A DNA stretch of 50,863 nucleotides, taken from CAZJQD01 sp964548165 [NCBI: uncultured bacterium] (GTDB lineage: Bacteria > UBA8481). This document shows, piece after piece, positions 21,926-30,028 of this stretch (within the stretch, counting starts at the first letter, position 1; each line of letters starts with the position of its first letter). The stretch is from positions 4,532 to 55,394 of the forward strand of contig CAZJQD010000003.1 of assembly GCA_964548165.1 (NCBI GenBank), given 5' to 3'. Under the pieces are notes generated by a model. That model saw only the letters and a program-made list of their open reading frames with translations, was not told the DNA's origin and searched no databases. A program made the position numbers and the translations under genes.

Positions 21926-24145
21926 ATGCCTGAGACATCCACCAACCGCAATCGCGCGTGGGAAGCGGGACGCGACTTCGCCGAGGCCGTCTTCCAGTCC
22001 TATGCCTCGCTGCTCTTTCTCGGCAACGTCCGGGCGGGCATTCTCATCGCCGCCCTGACCTGGATCGACCCCATCAGCGCGACCGGCGGACTCCTCGGCG
22101 TCACCATCGCGACACTGGCCGCACTCGTCTTCGGCTTTCCCCGCGAGCTGGTGCGCACCGGTCTCTACGGTGTCGCTCCTCTTTTAGCCGGGATGGCGAT
22201 CACGAGCTTTCGCGGACTGGCCCCGAACACCATGGCGGTGGCCGGAGTCGCGGCACTCTTGACGCTCCTCCTGGCGACGCTACTCAACGATCATCTCAAC
22301 CGTCGCTACGGACTCGGCTCGATGTCCCTGGCGTTCGCGCTGGTCTCGACCCTCATCCTCTACCACGCCCCTCACCCGTGGCTGGGCCCGTTTCCCTCCA
22401 CGGCGGCGCGCGCCTTCGAACCCTTGGACGCCTTCTTCTCATCCCTGGGAGCGATCGTCTTTCTTCCCATTCCCCTGGCCGGCGCTCTTCTCTTCGCCCT
22501 CATCGCCGCGGGTTCACGAGCCCTGGCGATGCTGGCTGTCATCGGCTTCGCGGCCGGCGTCGGGCTCTTTCGCCTGATGGGCGGCGAGGATGCCTCGATC
22601 ACCACGGGCATGGTGGGCTTCAACTTCATGCTGACGGCGATGGCCGTGGGGGGCATCTTCCTCGTTCCCGGGCCTCTCGCGACGCTCCATGCCATCGGCG
22701 CCGTCGCCGTCACCGCCGTCCTCGCCCTCGCCGCGGAGCGATTGCTCTCGCCGTCCCAGCTTCCCGTCTTCGCCTGGCCGTTCAACCTGGCCACGCTCTG
22801 CTGGCTGGCCGTCCTGAGCCTGAGGGGTTTCGACGCCTTCCCGCGGCTCTCGCGCCCGCTCGCCGGAACACCGGAATCGATCGCCACCCAACGAGTCCTG
22901 CTCGATCGGCTTCCCAGCGGCGCCGGGGCGGCATCGTTTCTTCCGCGGCTTCCGGTACTGGGTGAGTGGACGATCACGCAGGGCATCGACGGCGAGCCCA
23001 CGCACCGGCCGCCCTGGCAGCATGCGTGGGATTTCGAGGTACTCGACGAGGAGGGATTTCCGTTTCGCGTGGCTACGGCGCCGGGATCCGCCCATGCTGG
23101 AACAGCGAGCCCTACCGCTCCGGGGGCCCTGCTGACCGACTACCACTGCTTCGGGGCCCCCGTCATCGCCGTCGCGGATGGGACCGTGCATAGCGTCGTG
23201 GACGGCGTTCACGATAATCCCCCGGGCAAGGCCAACATGGCGGCCAACTACGGCAACGTCGTGATCCTCCAGCATGGCCCCAGCCTCTTTAGCGTCTACG
23301 CCCACCTCCGCCACGGTTCCGTCCGCGTTCGCGTCGGCGACACCGTCCCGGTGGGACACCTGCTCGGGCAGTGCGGAGCCTCCGGCCGCTCGCCGCGACC
23401 GCACCTGCACTTTCACGTCCAGATCGGCCCCCATATCGGATCCCCGACCCTGGCCGTTCAGTTCGCCGAGTATCGCGTTCGCAGTCAGGGGTCCCAGGAG
23501 GCCTCCTATCGCGAACGAGGGGAACCGCGCGTCCATGACCGTGTGCAGGCCATCGCGACCGTGTCGGGGGCCCGCCCCTCGCCACCCCTCGTGGCCGGAC
23601 TGAGGTGGCGATGGGCCATGCGCGCGGGTTCGAAGACCTGGACAGAGACGTGGACGACCGACCACGACCTCTGGGGAGGCATCCGCATCCAATCGACGAT
23701 CGAGAAGACCACTCACGCGCCTGGTTCCCTGGTGACGGGCGAGGACGCTGATCGCGTGGAGGCCTACTGGAGCGTGGGAACGCGTGGCCGGACGGCCACT
23801 GCCTGGAAAGGACAGCGCGGGGATGGCCTGCACGCCTTCTTCATCGCCACGTCGCGCATCCCCGCTCACGTCGTCCCCGGCCTGACCTGGACCGATCGAC
23901 CCGGCGCCGACCTGCTGAGCCCAACCTGGCGGCGCGTGGCAGACGGCCTGCTCCTGCCTCTGACCGGCCCGCGCCCTGCGCTTATTCGCTTCACCGTCAC
24001 GGAAGACAGGGATCAACTCGTCATCGACGGGCGCACCTCGAACACGGTCTACCGGACGTGCTGGTCGAGTTCATCTCAGCCCCTATCCTTCTCCGTTATC
24101 CGAGGCGACCGCGAGGTTCTTCGCGCGGAAGCGATTCATGGCTAA
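21926..24145 (+). CDS. Urea transporter fused to M23 metallopeptidase domain
   Basis: 739 residues. Residues 20-310 hold about ten hydrophobic segments with urea-transporter features (QSYASLLFLGNVRAGILI near the start, FGFPRELVRTGLYGVAPLLAGMAI, and a second half with GSMSLAFALVSTLI). Residues 345-515 form an M23 (LytM-like) domain with HAWDFEV as the first metal motif and HLHFHVQ as the second. The last 220 residues form a beta-rich domain with many Trp/Thr strands and no named family. UT-M23 fusions occur in other bacteria; their role is unproven. It starts 22 nt after the PLP gene, on the same strand, and ends the operon. Confidence 0.88.
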   Translation: MPETSTNRNRAWEAGRDFAEAVFQSYASLLFLGNVRAGILIAALTWIDPISATGGLLGVTIATLAALVFGFPRELVRTGLYGVAPLLAGMAITSFRGLAPNTMAVAGVAALLTLLLATLLNDHLNRRYGLGSMSLAFALVSTLILYHAPHPWLGPFPSTAARAFEPLDAFFSSLGAIVFLPIPLAGALLFALIAAGSRALAMLAVIGFAAGVGLFRLMGGEDASITTGMVGFNFMLTAMAVGGIFLVPGPLATLHAIGAVAVTAVLALAAERLLSPSQLPVFAWPFNLATLCWLAVLSLRGFDAFPRLSRPLAGTPESIATQRVLLDRLPSGAGAASFLPRLPVLGEWTITQGIDGEPTHRPPWQHAWDFEVLDEEGFPFRVATAPGSAHAGTASPTAPGALLTDYHCFGAPVIAVADGTVHSVVDGVHDNPPGKANMAANYGNVVILQHGPSLFSVYAHLRHGSVRVRVGDTVPVGHLLGQCGASGRSPRPHLHFHVQIGPHIGSPTLAVQFAEYRVRSQGSQEASYRERGEPRVHDRVQAIATVSGARPSPPLVAGLRWRWAMRAGSKTWTETWTTDHDLWGGIRIQSTIEKTTHAPGSLVTGEDADRVEAYWSVGTRGRTATAWKGQRGDGLHAFFIATSRIPAHVVPGLTWTDRPGADLLSPTWRRVADGLLLPLTGPRPALIRFTVTEDRDQLVIDGRTSNTVYRTCWSSSSQPLSFSVIRGDREVLRAEAIHG

Positions 24146-24159
24146 CTGATGTAATCGTG

Positions 24160-24347
24160 AGTTCGCACCACAGAGATCGCAGAGAACGCAGAGGAAGGCA
24201 GGAGATAAGAATCCTGACCAACAAACAGCACCTACCTTTCTGCCATAGTTTGTTGCTGATTCCGCGGCGGATTAAATCGGTGCTATTTTGAATCTTTCCT
24301 CCCGTATTGGCTTGCTCCGTGTTCTCTGTGTTCTCTGTGGTGGAACT
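24160..24347. repeat. MITE-like palindromic intergenic element
   Basis: About 188 bp bounded by inverted ends: left AGTTCGCACCACAGAG, with further imperfect cAGAGAacGCAGAG copies to about 24193; right CTCTGTGGTGGAACT preceded by GTTCTCTGTG. The right end is the reverse complement of the left with one indel and a few substitutions. The interior is AT-richer than the neighbouring genes and holds no gene. Elements with (A)CCACAGAGAACACAGAG ends occur in intergenic DNA of many environmental bacteria; no transposase is present here. Confidence 0.6.
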
Positions 24348-24425
24348 GTAAGAAAGATTGGAGCTAGAAGCGACTTCTTGCGAACGTCCATTTGAAACCA
24401 CCTGCCGTCATCGAATCTCATCCCG

Positions 24426-24437
24426 TAGGATAGCGCC
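24426..24437 (+). promoter_or_regulatory. -10 box 6 nt before start codon (leaderless)
   Basis: TAGGAT (24426-24431), six bases, ATG at 24438. No Shine-Dalgarno sequence. Confidence 0.35.
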
Positions 24438-25844
24438 ATGCGCCCGCTCATCCTCGCGATCGACCAGGGTTCCTCGGGCACGAAGGCCGCGATCGTGGAT
24501 CCGGATTCAGGCGTTCCGATCGCGTCGGCCCGGACATCCGTGGAGACCTTCACGCCGTCCCACCTCATCGCCTCGGTCCGGATCACCCTGCGTAAGCTCC
24601 AACAGCAGAGCCCCGAGATGAGCACGCGGCCACTCGTTGTCGGGATCGCCAACCAGCGCTCGACCCTGGTCTTTCTCCGAACCGATGGATCCCCGGCGCG
24701 CACGATCGTGCCCTGGTGGGAGCAGACGGGGATCGATCCGCAATCCGTCAGCAGCAGCGACCGCTCGGAGTTCAGGCTTCTGACGGGCCTTCCTCTCCTT
24801 TCCAACTGGTGGGCGGGCAAGCTGGCTCGACGCCTCCGTGCCGGCGGCCAGGCGCGCGCCCTGCGCCCCGCCACCGTCGACACGATGATCCTCGCCTGGC
24901 TCACCGGCGGACGCGCGTACGCGACCGACCTCTCGAACGCGGCCCGCGCCGGGCTCGTCGATGTCTCGACGCGCCGACGAAGCCCGCGCTTGTTAAAGCT
25001 CTTCGGGATTCCGTCAGGAACGCCGCTGGCCCGCATCCGGCCGAGCCGCTCGCCCTTCGGAACCGTCGCCATCGGCATCGTCCCTCGCATCCCGGCGCGC
25101 CCGCCCCGGATCACCGCGATCTGCGGCGACGCCGCCGCGGCCCTGCTCGGCGGAACCGGCGGCGTTCCGGGCACGATGATGATGACCCTGGGCACCGGCG
25201 GCTTTCTGCAGATGCCGTGCACGCCTCGAACGCGGCCTCCCGAGGGACTCTACCTGGCGCCCGCCTGGTCCACGGAGAAACGCGTCCACTGGACGCTCGA
25301 GGCCGCCATCCCGGGCATGGCGCGCGCGTTCAAGACGGGACTGCAGGAAGCGGGCGTCACGCGCGAGGCTTCCCGCACACTGGCGCCGCGACGTCCTCGC
25401 CCCTCGCTAGCGGCGATCCTGGCGCCGGACGGCCTGGGCGCGCTGGGGCCCGAGGGCGTGCGCGGCATCTTCCTCATGGGGCCGTGGAAGAGTGCCGGCC
25501 CCGAGGAAAAGCTGGGCGCCCTCCTGGAATACCTCGCGCTCATCCTGGCGCGAAGTATCACGCGGTTTCCGACACGACCGCGCCGCATCATCGCGGGCGG
25601 AGGACTGGCCGCCGATCGCCACCTGCTCCAGCGCATCGCGGACCTCACGAGAATTCCCGTCGTCCCCCTGGCCTCGCCGGACGCCACCCTGAGAGGCGCG
25701 GCCATGCTGGCGGGCCTGGCCATCGGGGCTCGGCTCGCTCCCCTCTCGTGCGCCGACCCACTCAAGCCGCGGGGCGCCGCCCGCGAGAACGCCGCCGCCC
25801 TCGTTCGGTACGAGGCGCTTCTTCGCGCCCGGCAGCGCGTCTAG
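24438..25844 (+). CDS. FGGY-family carbohydrate kinase
   Basis: 468 residues. The two actin-like ATPase halves are visible: LAIDQGSSGTKAAIVD (phosphate 1), GIANQRSTLVF, an ICGDAAAALLGG region, and LGTGGFLQMP (phosphate 2). The IIAGGGLAADRHLLQRIADLT segment near the end is the adenosine motif. It is closest in style to glycerol and xylulose kinases but the sugar cannot be deduced, and no sugar transporter is adjacent. It converges on the ABC permease gene so that both use the palindromic CTAG at 25841-25844 for their stops. Confidence 0.88.
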   Translation: MRPLILAIDQGSSGTKAAIVDPDSGVPIASARTSVETFTPSHLIASVRITLRKLQQQSPEMSTRPLVVGIANQRSTLVFLRTDGSPARTIVPWWEQTGIDPQSVSSSDRSEFRLLTGLPLLSNWWAGKLARRLRAGGQARALRPATVDTMILAWLTGGRAYATDLSNAARAGLVDVSTRRRSPRLLKLFGIPSGTPLARIRPSRSPFGTVAIGIVPRIPARPPRITAICGDAAAALLGGTGGVPGTMMMTLGTGGFLQMPCTPRTRPPEGLYLAPAWSTEKRVHWTLEAAIPGMARAFKTGLQEAGVTREASRTLAPRRPRPSLAAILAPDGLGALGPEGVRGIFLMGPWKSAGPEEKLGALLEYLALILARSITRFPTRPRRIIAGGGLAADRHLLQRIADLTRIPVVPLASPDATLRGAAMLAGLAIGARLAPLSCADPLKPRGAARENAAALVRYEALLRARQRV

Positions 25845-26953
25845 CCCGTCACCTTGCGGAACCGGATCGAGGCCAGCGCGAGAAAGCCGACGCCGAGAAC
25901 GGCCAGGGCCAGGTACTGATCCCAGAGCACGTCGAATCCCACTCCCTTCAGGAAGATCCCGCGGATGATGGTGATGCAGTAGCGGAGCGGGTTGACGAAG
26001 GTGAGGGCCTGGATGGCCGGCGGCATGTTGGCGATCGGATACATGAACCCGGAGAGGAGCGTAGCCGGTAGGTTGAAGAAGAACGCGGTCATCATCGCCT
26101 GCTGCTGCGTGCGGGAGACGGTGGAGATCAGGAGCCCGACGCCCAGGGTGCTCAAAAGGAAGAGCCCCGCCGCCAGGTAAAGGAGGAGAATGTTCCCGCG
26201 GATGGGGACGTCGAACTTCCAGTATGCCACCGCGGCAATGAGCGTCACGTCGAGAAAACCCACGATGGCGAAGGGGATCATCTTCCCGAGGACGTACTCG
26301 ACCTTCCGGATCGGGGTCACCATGATCTGCTCGATCGTGCCGATCTCCTTCTCGCGGACGATGGCCATGGCCGAGAGCATCAGGGTCACGATCATGACGA
26401 TCTGGGCCACGACGGGCGGCAGGTAGAAGTTGCGGCTCTCGAGGTTCTCGTTGAACCAGGCCCGGGTGCGCATTTCCACGCCGCCGACGGCGGCCGGTCC
26501 ATGCTCGCCGCGCCGGGCCGTGTTGAACTGTTCCGTGATCCGCATGGCATAGTTGAGCACGATGCCGGCCGTGTTCGGGTCCGTGCCATCGAGGATCAGC
26601 TGGAACGGCGCCGTCCGCCCTCCGCGGACCGTCTCCCCGAACCCGCTGTTGATCCGGAGGACGACGCGGGCCGTCCCGTGATCGATCCGGTCGCGCATCG
26701 TCTCGTCGTCCCCGATCCAGGCCACGGCGGCGAAGTGCTCGGAGGAGAGAAAGCGCGCCACCAGGTCCCGGCTCTCGGGGCTGGCGTCGAGATCGTAGAT
26801 CGCGGTCCGCACGTTGTTCACGTCCGTCGTGACCGCGTAGCCGAAGACGAGGATCTGGATGATCGGGGCCACGAAGAGTACGCCGCGCATGCGGGGATCG
26901 TTGAGCATCTGGATGAATTCCTTGATGAGCATGCAGCGGAGGCGCGTGATCAT
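25841..26953 (-). CDS. ABC-2 transporter permease (YbhR-like)
   Basis: 370 residues. N-terminal TM (FVAPIIQILVFGYAVTTD), a large extracytoplasmic domain (residues 40-170), then five TM segments with the ABC-2 hallmark AIVREKEIGTIEQIMVTPIRKVEYVLGK and the terminal FVNPLRYCITIIRGIFLKGVG. It is one half of the membrane channel of a type ABC-2 exporter. Coupled by ATGA to its paralogue upstream; final gene of the operon. Confidence 0.93.
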   Translation of the reverse strand: MITRLRCMLIKEFIQMLNDPRMRGVLFVAPIIQILVFGYAVTTDVNNVRTAIYDLDASPESRDLVARFLSSEHFAAVAWIGDDETMRDRIDHGTARVVLRINSGFGETVRGGRTAPFQLILDGTDPNTAGIVLNYAMRITEQFNTARRGEHGPAAVGGVEMRTRAWFNENLESRNFYLPPVVAQIVMIVTLMLSAMAIVREKEIGTIEQIMVTPIRKVEYVLGKMIPFAIVGFLDVTLIAAVAYWKFDVPIRGNILLLYLAAGLFLLSTLGVGLLISTVSRTQQQAMMTAFFFNLPATLLSGFMYPIANMPPAIQALTFVNPLRYCITIIRGIFLKGVGFDVLWDQYLALAVLGVGFLALASIRFRKVTG

Positions 26954-28083
26954 CCGATCTTCTTCCGGAGGTTATGGCGGGCCAGGGCCAGCATCAGGAG
27001 GCCGAATCCCAGGAGGAAGACACCCTCGACCCGCAGCACGTCGACGCCGACCCCCTTGAGGTAGATCCCGCGCAGGAGGCGGATGAAGTAGCGGGCGGGG
27101 ATGAAGTAGGTCACGGTCTGGAGCGCCGGGGGCATGTTCTCGATCTCGAACATGAATCCCGAGAGGAGGAACGCCGGCAGGAAGGTGCCCACGAGCGCCA
27201 GCTGGCTGGCGACGAGCTGGTTCTTCGTCACGATGCTGATGAGCATGCCGAGCGACAGCGCGCCGACGAGGAAGACGCTCGACATCACGAGGAGCAGCGG
27301 CACGCTGCCGCGAAGGGGCACGCCGAAGACGTACCGTCCCATCACCACGCTGATGACGACATCGAGGAACCCGATCGCGAAGTAGGGCACGAGCTTGCCC
27401 GCGATGATCTCGCCGGGGGTCAGCGGCGTGGAGATGAGCTGTTCCATCGTTCCCGTCTCCCACTCCCGGGCCACGGTCAGGGACGTCAGGAGCGCGGTGA
27501 TGATCATCATGATGACGGCCACCAGCCCGGGCACGATGAAGTTCCTGGACTCCATGTCGGCGTTGAACCAGATCCGCGGCCTCAGCTCGGCCGCCGGGAG
27601 GGGCGCAGGCAGTCCGGCGCGGTCCCGGCGCTCCACCAGGGCGGACTGCGACCAGGCCCGCGCAATCGCCTCCGCGTAGCCGATCGCGAGCGTGGCCGTG
27701 TTCGCGTCGCTCCCGTCCACGATCAACTGCACGGGAACCGGCCGGCCGGCAGCCATCAGCCGATCGAGGTCAGGCGGGATCACGAGGCCCATCAGGGCGC
27801 TGCGATCGTCGAGCGCGCGCTCGATCGTGCGATGTGTCTCAGCTCGCCCGACGATCGTGAAGTAGCGCGACCCTTCGAACCGGCTGACGAGGTCACGACT
27901 CTGGACGCTCTCGGCCTGGTCCCAGACCAGGATCGGCACGTTGTCGACGTCGAGCGTCAGCGCGTAGCCGAAGAGGAAGAGCATGAACATCGGGAGCACA
28001 ATCCCGATGCCCAGAGCCCGCGGATCCCGGAGGACGTGGAGGGATTCCTTGCGCGCCACCGCGCGCACGCGGTGCCACTTCAT
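26950..28083 (-). CDS. ABC-2 transporter permease (YbhS-like)
   Basis: 377 residues from ATG 28083, which overlaps the ATPase stop as ATGA; a longer in-frame reading runs through the ATPase gene and is a shadow. The architecture is the same as its partner (VLPMFMLFLFGYALTLD, TVAREWETGTMEQLISTPLTPGEIIAGK, TYFIPARYFIRLLRGIYLKGVG). It pairs with the 25841-26953 product as a heterodimeric channel. Confidence 0.93.
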   Translation of the reverse strand: MKWHRVRAVARKESLHVLRDPRALGIGIVLPMFMLFLFGYALTLDVDNVPILVWDQAESVQSRDLVSRFEGSRYFTIVGRAETHRTIERALDDRSALMGLVIPPDLDRLMAAGRPVPVQLIVDGSDANTATLAIGYAEAIARAWSQSALVERRDRAGLPAPLPAAELRPRIWFNADMESRNFIVPGLVAVIMMIITALLTSLTVAREWETGTMEQLISTPLTPGEIIAGKLVPYFAIGFLDVVISVVMGRYVFGVPLRGSVPLLLVMSSVFLVGALSLGMLISIVTKNQLVASQLALVGTFLPAFLLSGFMFEIENMPPALQTVTYFIPARYFIRLLRGIYLKGVGVDVLRVEGVFLLGFGLLMLALARHNLRKKIG

Positions 28084-29105
28084 GCGCTCTCCCCGTTCCC
28101 GCCATTCGCTCGCCGGTCGTACTCCTCGATGAGCGAGACGAAGACGTCCTCGAGCGTGGGCGCGATCTCCTCGATGCGCGCGTGTCCGGCTCCCAGCTCG
28201 GATAGCCGGGCCCGGATCCGGGTAGTCGCCGCTGCCCCGTCCTCCACCACGGCGTGGAGCCCTCTCCCGAAGAGCGCGGCCTCGCGAACTCCCGGGATAT
28301 CCTCGACCTCGTCGAGGTAATCCTGCGGGCGATCGCAGAGGACCTCGACGATCTCCTCCTTCATGTGATCGCGCTTGAGCTCCGCCGGCGTCCCCGACGC
28401 GATGATGTCGCCGCGGTAGATGAGCGCCAGCCGGTCGCAATACTCGGCCTCCTCCATGTAATGCGTGGTCACGAAGACGGTCGTGCCGCGGCCCGAGAGG
28501 TCGTAGATGAGGTCCCAGAAGCCGCGGCGGGAGAGCGGGTCCACGCCCGAGGTGGGCTCGTCGAGGAAGAGGATCGGCGGGTCGTGCAGGATGGCGGCCC
28601 CGAGCGCGAGACGCTGCTTCCACCCGCCGGCCAATGTCCCGGTGCGCGCATCCCGGTGCGTCTCGAGCCCCGCCATCGCGATCGCCCGGGCCTTCCGCTC
28701 GACGAGGCGGTCCGACGGGATCCGGTAGATGCCCCCGAAGAAGTCGAGGTTCTGCTCCACGGTCAGGTCCTCGTACAGCGAGAACTTCTGGCTCATGTAC
28801 CCGATGTTCTCCTTGATCCGCTCGGGCTCGCGCACCACGTCGAACCCGCTGACGGTGCCCGTTCCCGAGGTGGGCGCCAGCAGGCCGCAGAGCATCCGGA
28901 TCGTCGTGGACTTTCCCGCCCCGTTGGGGCCGAGAAACCCGAAGATCTCGCCGCGCTTCACGTCGAGGCTGATCCCGTTCACGGCCGTGAAGGCGCCGAA
29001 CCGCTTCACCAGGTCACGGATCGTCACGGCCCATTCCACCGGCTCATTCCTCTCGGGGTCAGGGGATGCACTCACGGCGCGCACGCCGTCCTCACGCGCG
29101 CTCAA
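28080..29105 (-). CDS. ABC transporter ATPase (second YbhF half)
   Basis: 341 residues, start TTG at 29105 overlapping the upstream stop (TTGA). Walker A is GPNGAGKSTT, Q-loop YMSQKFSLYEDLTVEQN, signature LAGGWKQRLALGAAI (degenerate, as in YbhF-type second halves), Walker B ILFLDEPTSGVDP, and a switch His in VTTHYMEEAEYCDR. The C-terminal 100 residues are the usual ABC-2 accessory domain ending TLEDVFVSLIEEY. Confidence 0.92.
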   Translation of the reverse strand: MSAREDGVRAVSASPDPERNEPVEWAVTIRDLVKRFGAFTAVNGISLDVKRGEIFGFLGPNGAGKSTTIRMLCGLLAPTSGTGTVSGFDVVREPERIKENIGYMSQKFSLYEDLTVEQNLDFFGGIYRIPSDRLVERKARAIAMAGLETHRDARTGTLAGGWKQRLALGAAILHDPPILFLDEPTSGVDPLSRRGFWDLIYDLSGRGTTVFVTTHYMEEAEYCDRLALIYRGDIIASGTPAELKRDHMKEEIVEVLCDRPQDYLDEVEDIPGVREAALFGRGLHAVVEDGAAATTRIRARLSELGAGHARIEEIAPTLEDVFVSLIEEYDRRANGGNGESA

Positions 29106-30028
29106 GTCGGGTTCCCGCGGGACAGGACCGAGATGAAGACGTCCTCGAGCGTGGGTTCAACCTCGCGGATGCCCTCCACCGGGAACGTCTCCGGGCCGGC
29201 CAGCGACCGGATCGTCCGCTCCGTGTCCGCGACTTGCTCGGTCACCACGTGCACGCGATCGCCGAAGAGGCCGATCGTGCAGGCGGGGAGAGCCTCGCGA
29301 AGGAGGGCCGCGGCGTGGCGCGCCATGGGGGAGCGCACCTGGAGGATGGTCCCGCGCATGAGGGCCTTCACGCGGTCGGGCGTGTCGCAGGCCAGGAGCC
29401 TCCCCTCGTTGATGAGGCCCACGCGCGTGCAACGTTCTGCCTCGTCGAGGTAGGCCGTGGAGACGAAGATCGTCACGCCCTCCTTCACGAGCTGGTACAG
29501 GATCCGCCAGAAGTCGCGGCGCGAGACAGGATCGACGCCGTTGGTGGGCTCGTCGAGGAAGAGCACGCGGGGCGTATGGATGAGCGCGCAGGCCAGGCCC
29601 AGCTTCTGCTTCATGCCGCCGGAGAGCCGATCGGCAAGGCGCGTCCGGAAGGGCGCGAGGTTCGAGAACGCCAGGAGACGATCCTTCTTCTCGGCGCGTT
29701 CCCGGCGGGAGACGCCGTAGACATCGGCGTAGAAGTCGATGTTCTCCTCGACCGTCAGGTCGGGATAGAGGCCGAACTTCTGGCTCATGTAGCCGATCTC
29801 GTCCTGGATGGCCGCGGCCTCGCTGGCGACGTGGTGGCCGGCGACCCAGGCCTCGCCCTCCGTGGGATCGAGGATCGTGGTCAGGAGACGCATCGTGGTG
29901 GTCTTGCCCGCGCCGTCCGGACCCACGAGCCCGAAGATCTCGCCGGCTTCCACCTCGAAGGAGAGTCCGTCCACGGCGCGGTTCGCGCCGAAGACGCGCG
30001 TGAGCTTCTCGGCTCTAATGACCGCCAT
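29102..30028 (-). CDS. ABC transporter ATPase (first YbhF half)
   Basis: 308 residues from ATG 30028 (MAVIRAEKLTRVFG), overlapping the end of the membrane fusion gene by 14 nt. Walker A is GPDGAGKTT, signature LSGGMKQKLGLACALI, Walker B VLFLDEPTNGVDP; the switch position reads VSTAYLDEAERCTR, with Ala instead of the catalytic His. It therefore may be the less active site of a heterodimer. In E. coli YbhF the two halves are one protein; here they are separate genes. Confidence 0.92.
   Translation of the reverse strand: MAVIRAEKLTRVFGANRAVDGLSFEVEAGEIFGLVGPDGAGKTTTMRLLTTILDPTEGEAWVAGHHVASEAAAIQDEIGYMSQKFGLYPDLTVEENIDFYADVYGVSRRERAEKKDRLLAFSNLAPFRTRLADRLSGGMKQKLGLACALIHTPRVLFLDEPTNGVDPVSRRDFWRILYQLVKEGVTIFVSTAYLDEAERCTRVGLINEGRLLACDTPDRVKALMRGTILQVRSPMARHAAALLREALPACTIGLFGDRVHVVTEQVADTERTIRSLAGPETFPVEGIREVEPTLEDVFISVLSRGNPT

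Noticed and set aside
20452-21951. 499-codon minus-strand frame opposite the PLP enzyme
   Set aside because: No motif; the plus-strand enzyme has all PLP landmarks, a Shine-Dalgarno site and coupling.
28084-28623. N-terminal extension of the YbhS-like permease
   Set aside because: It lies inside the ATPase gene in another frame, is Arg/Gly-rich and would remove the ATGA coupling at 28080-28083.
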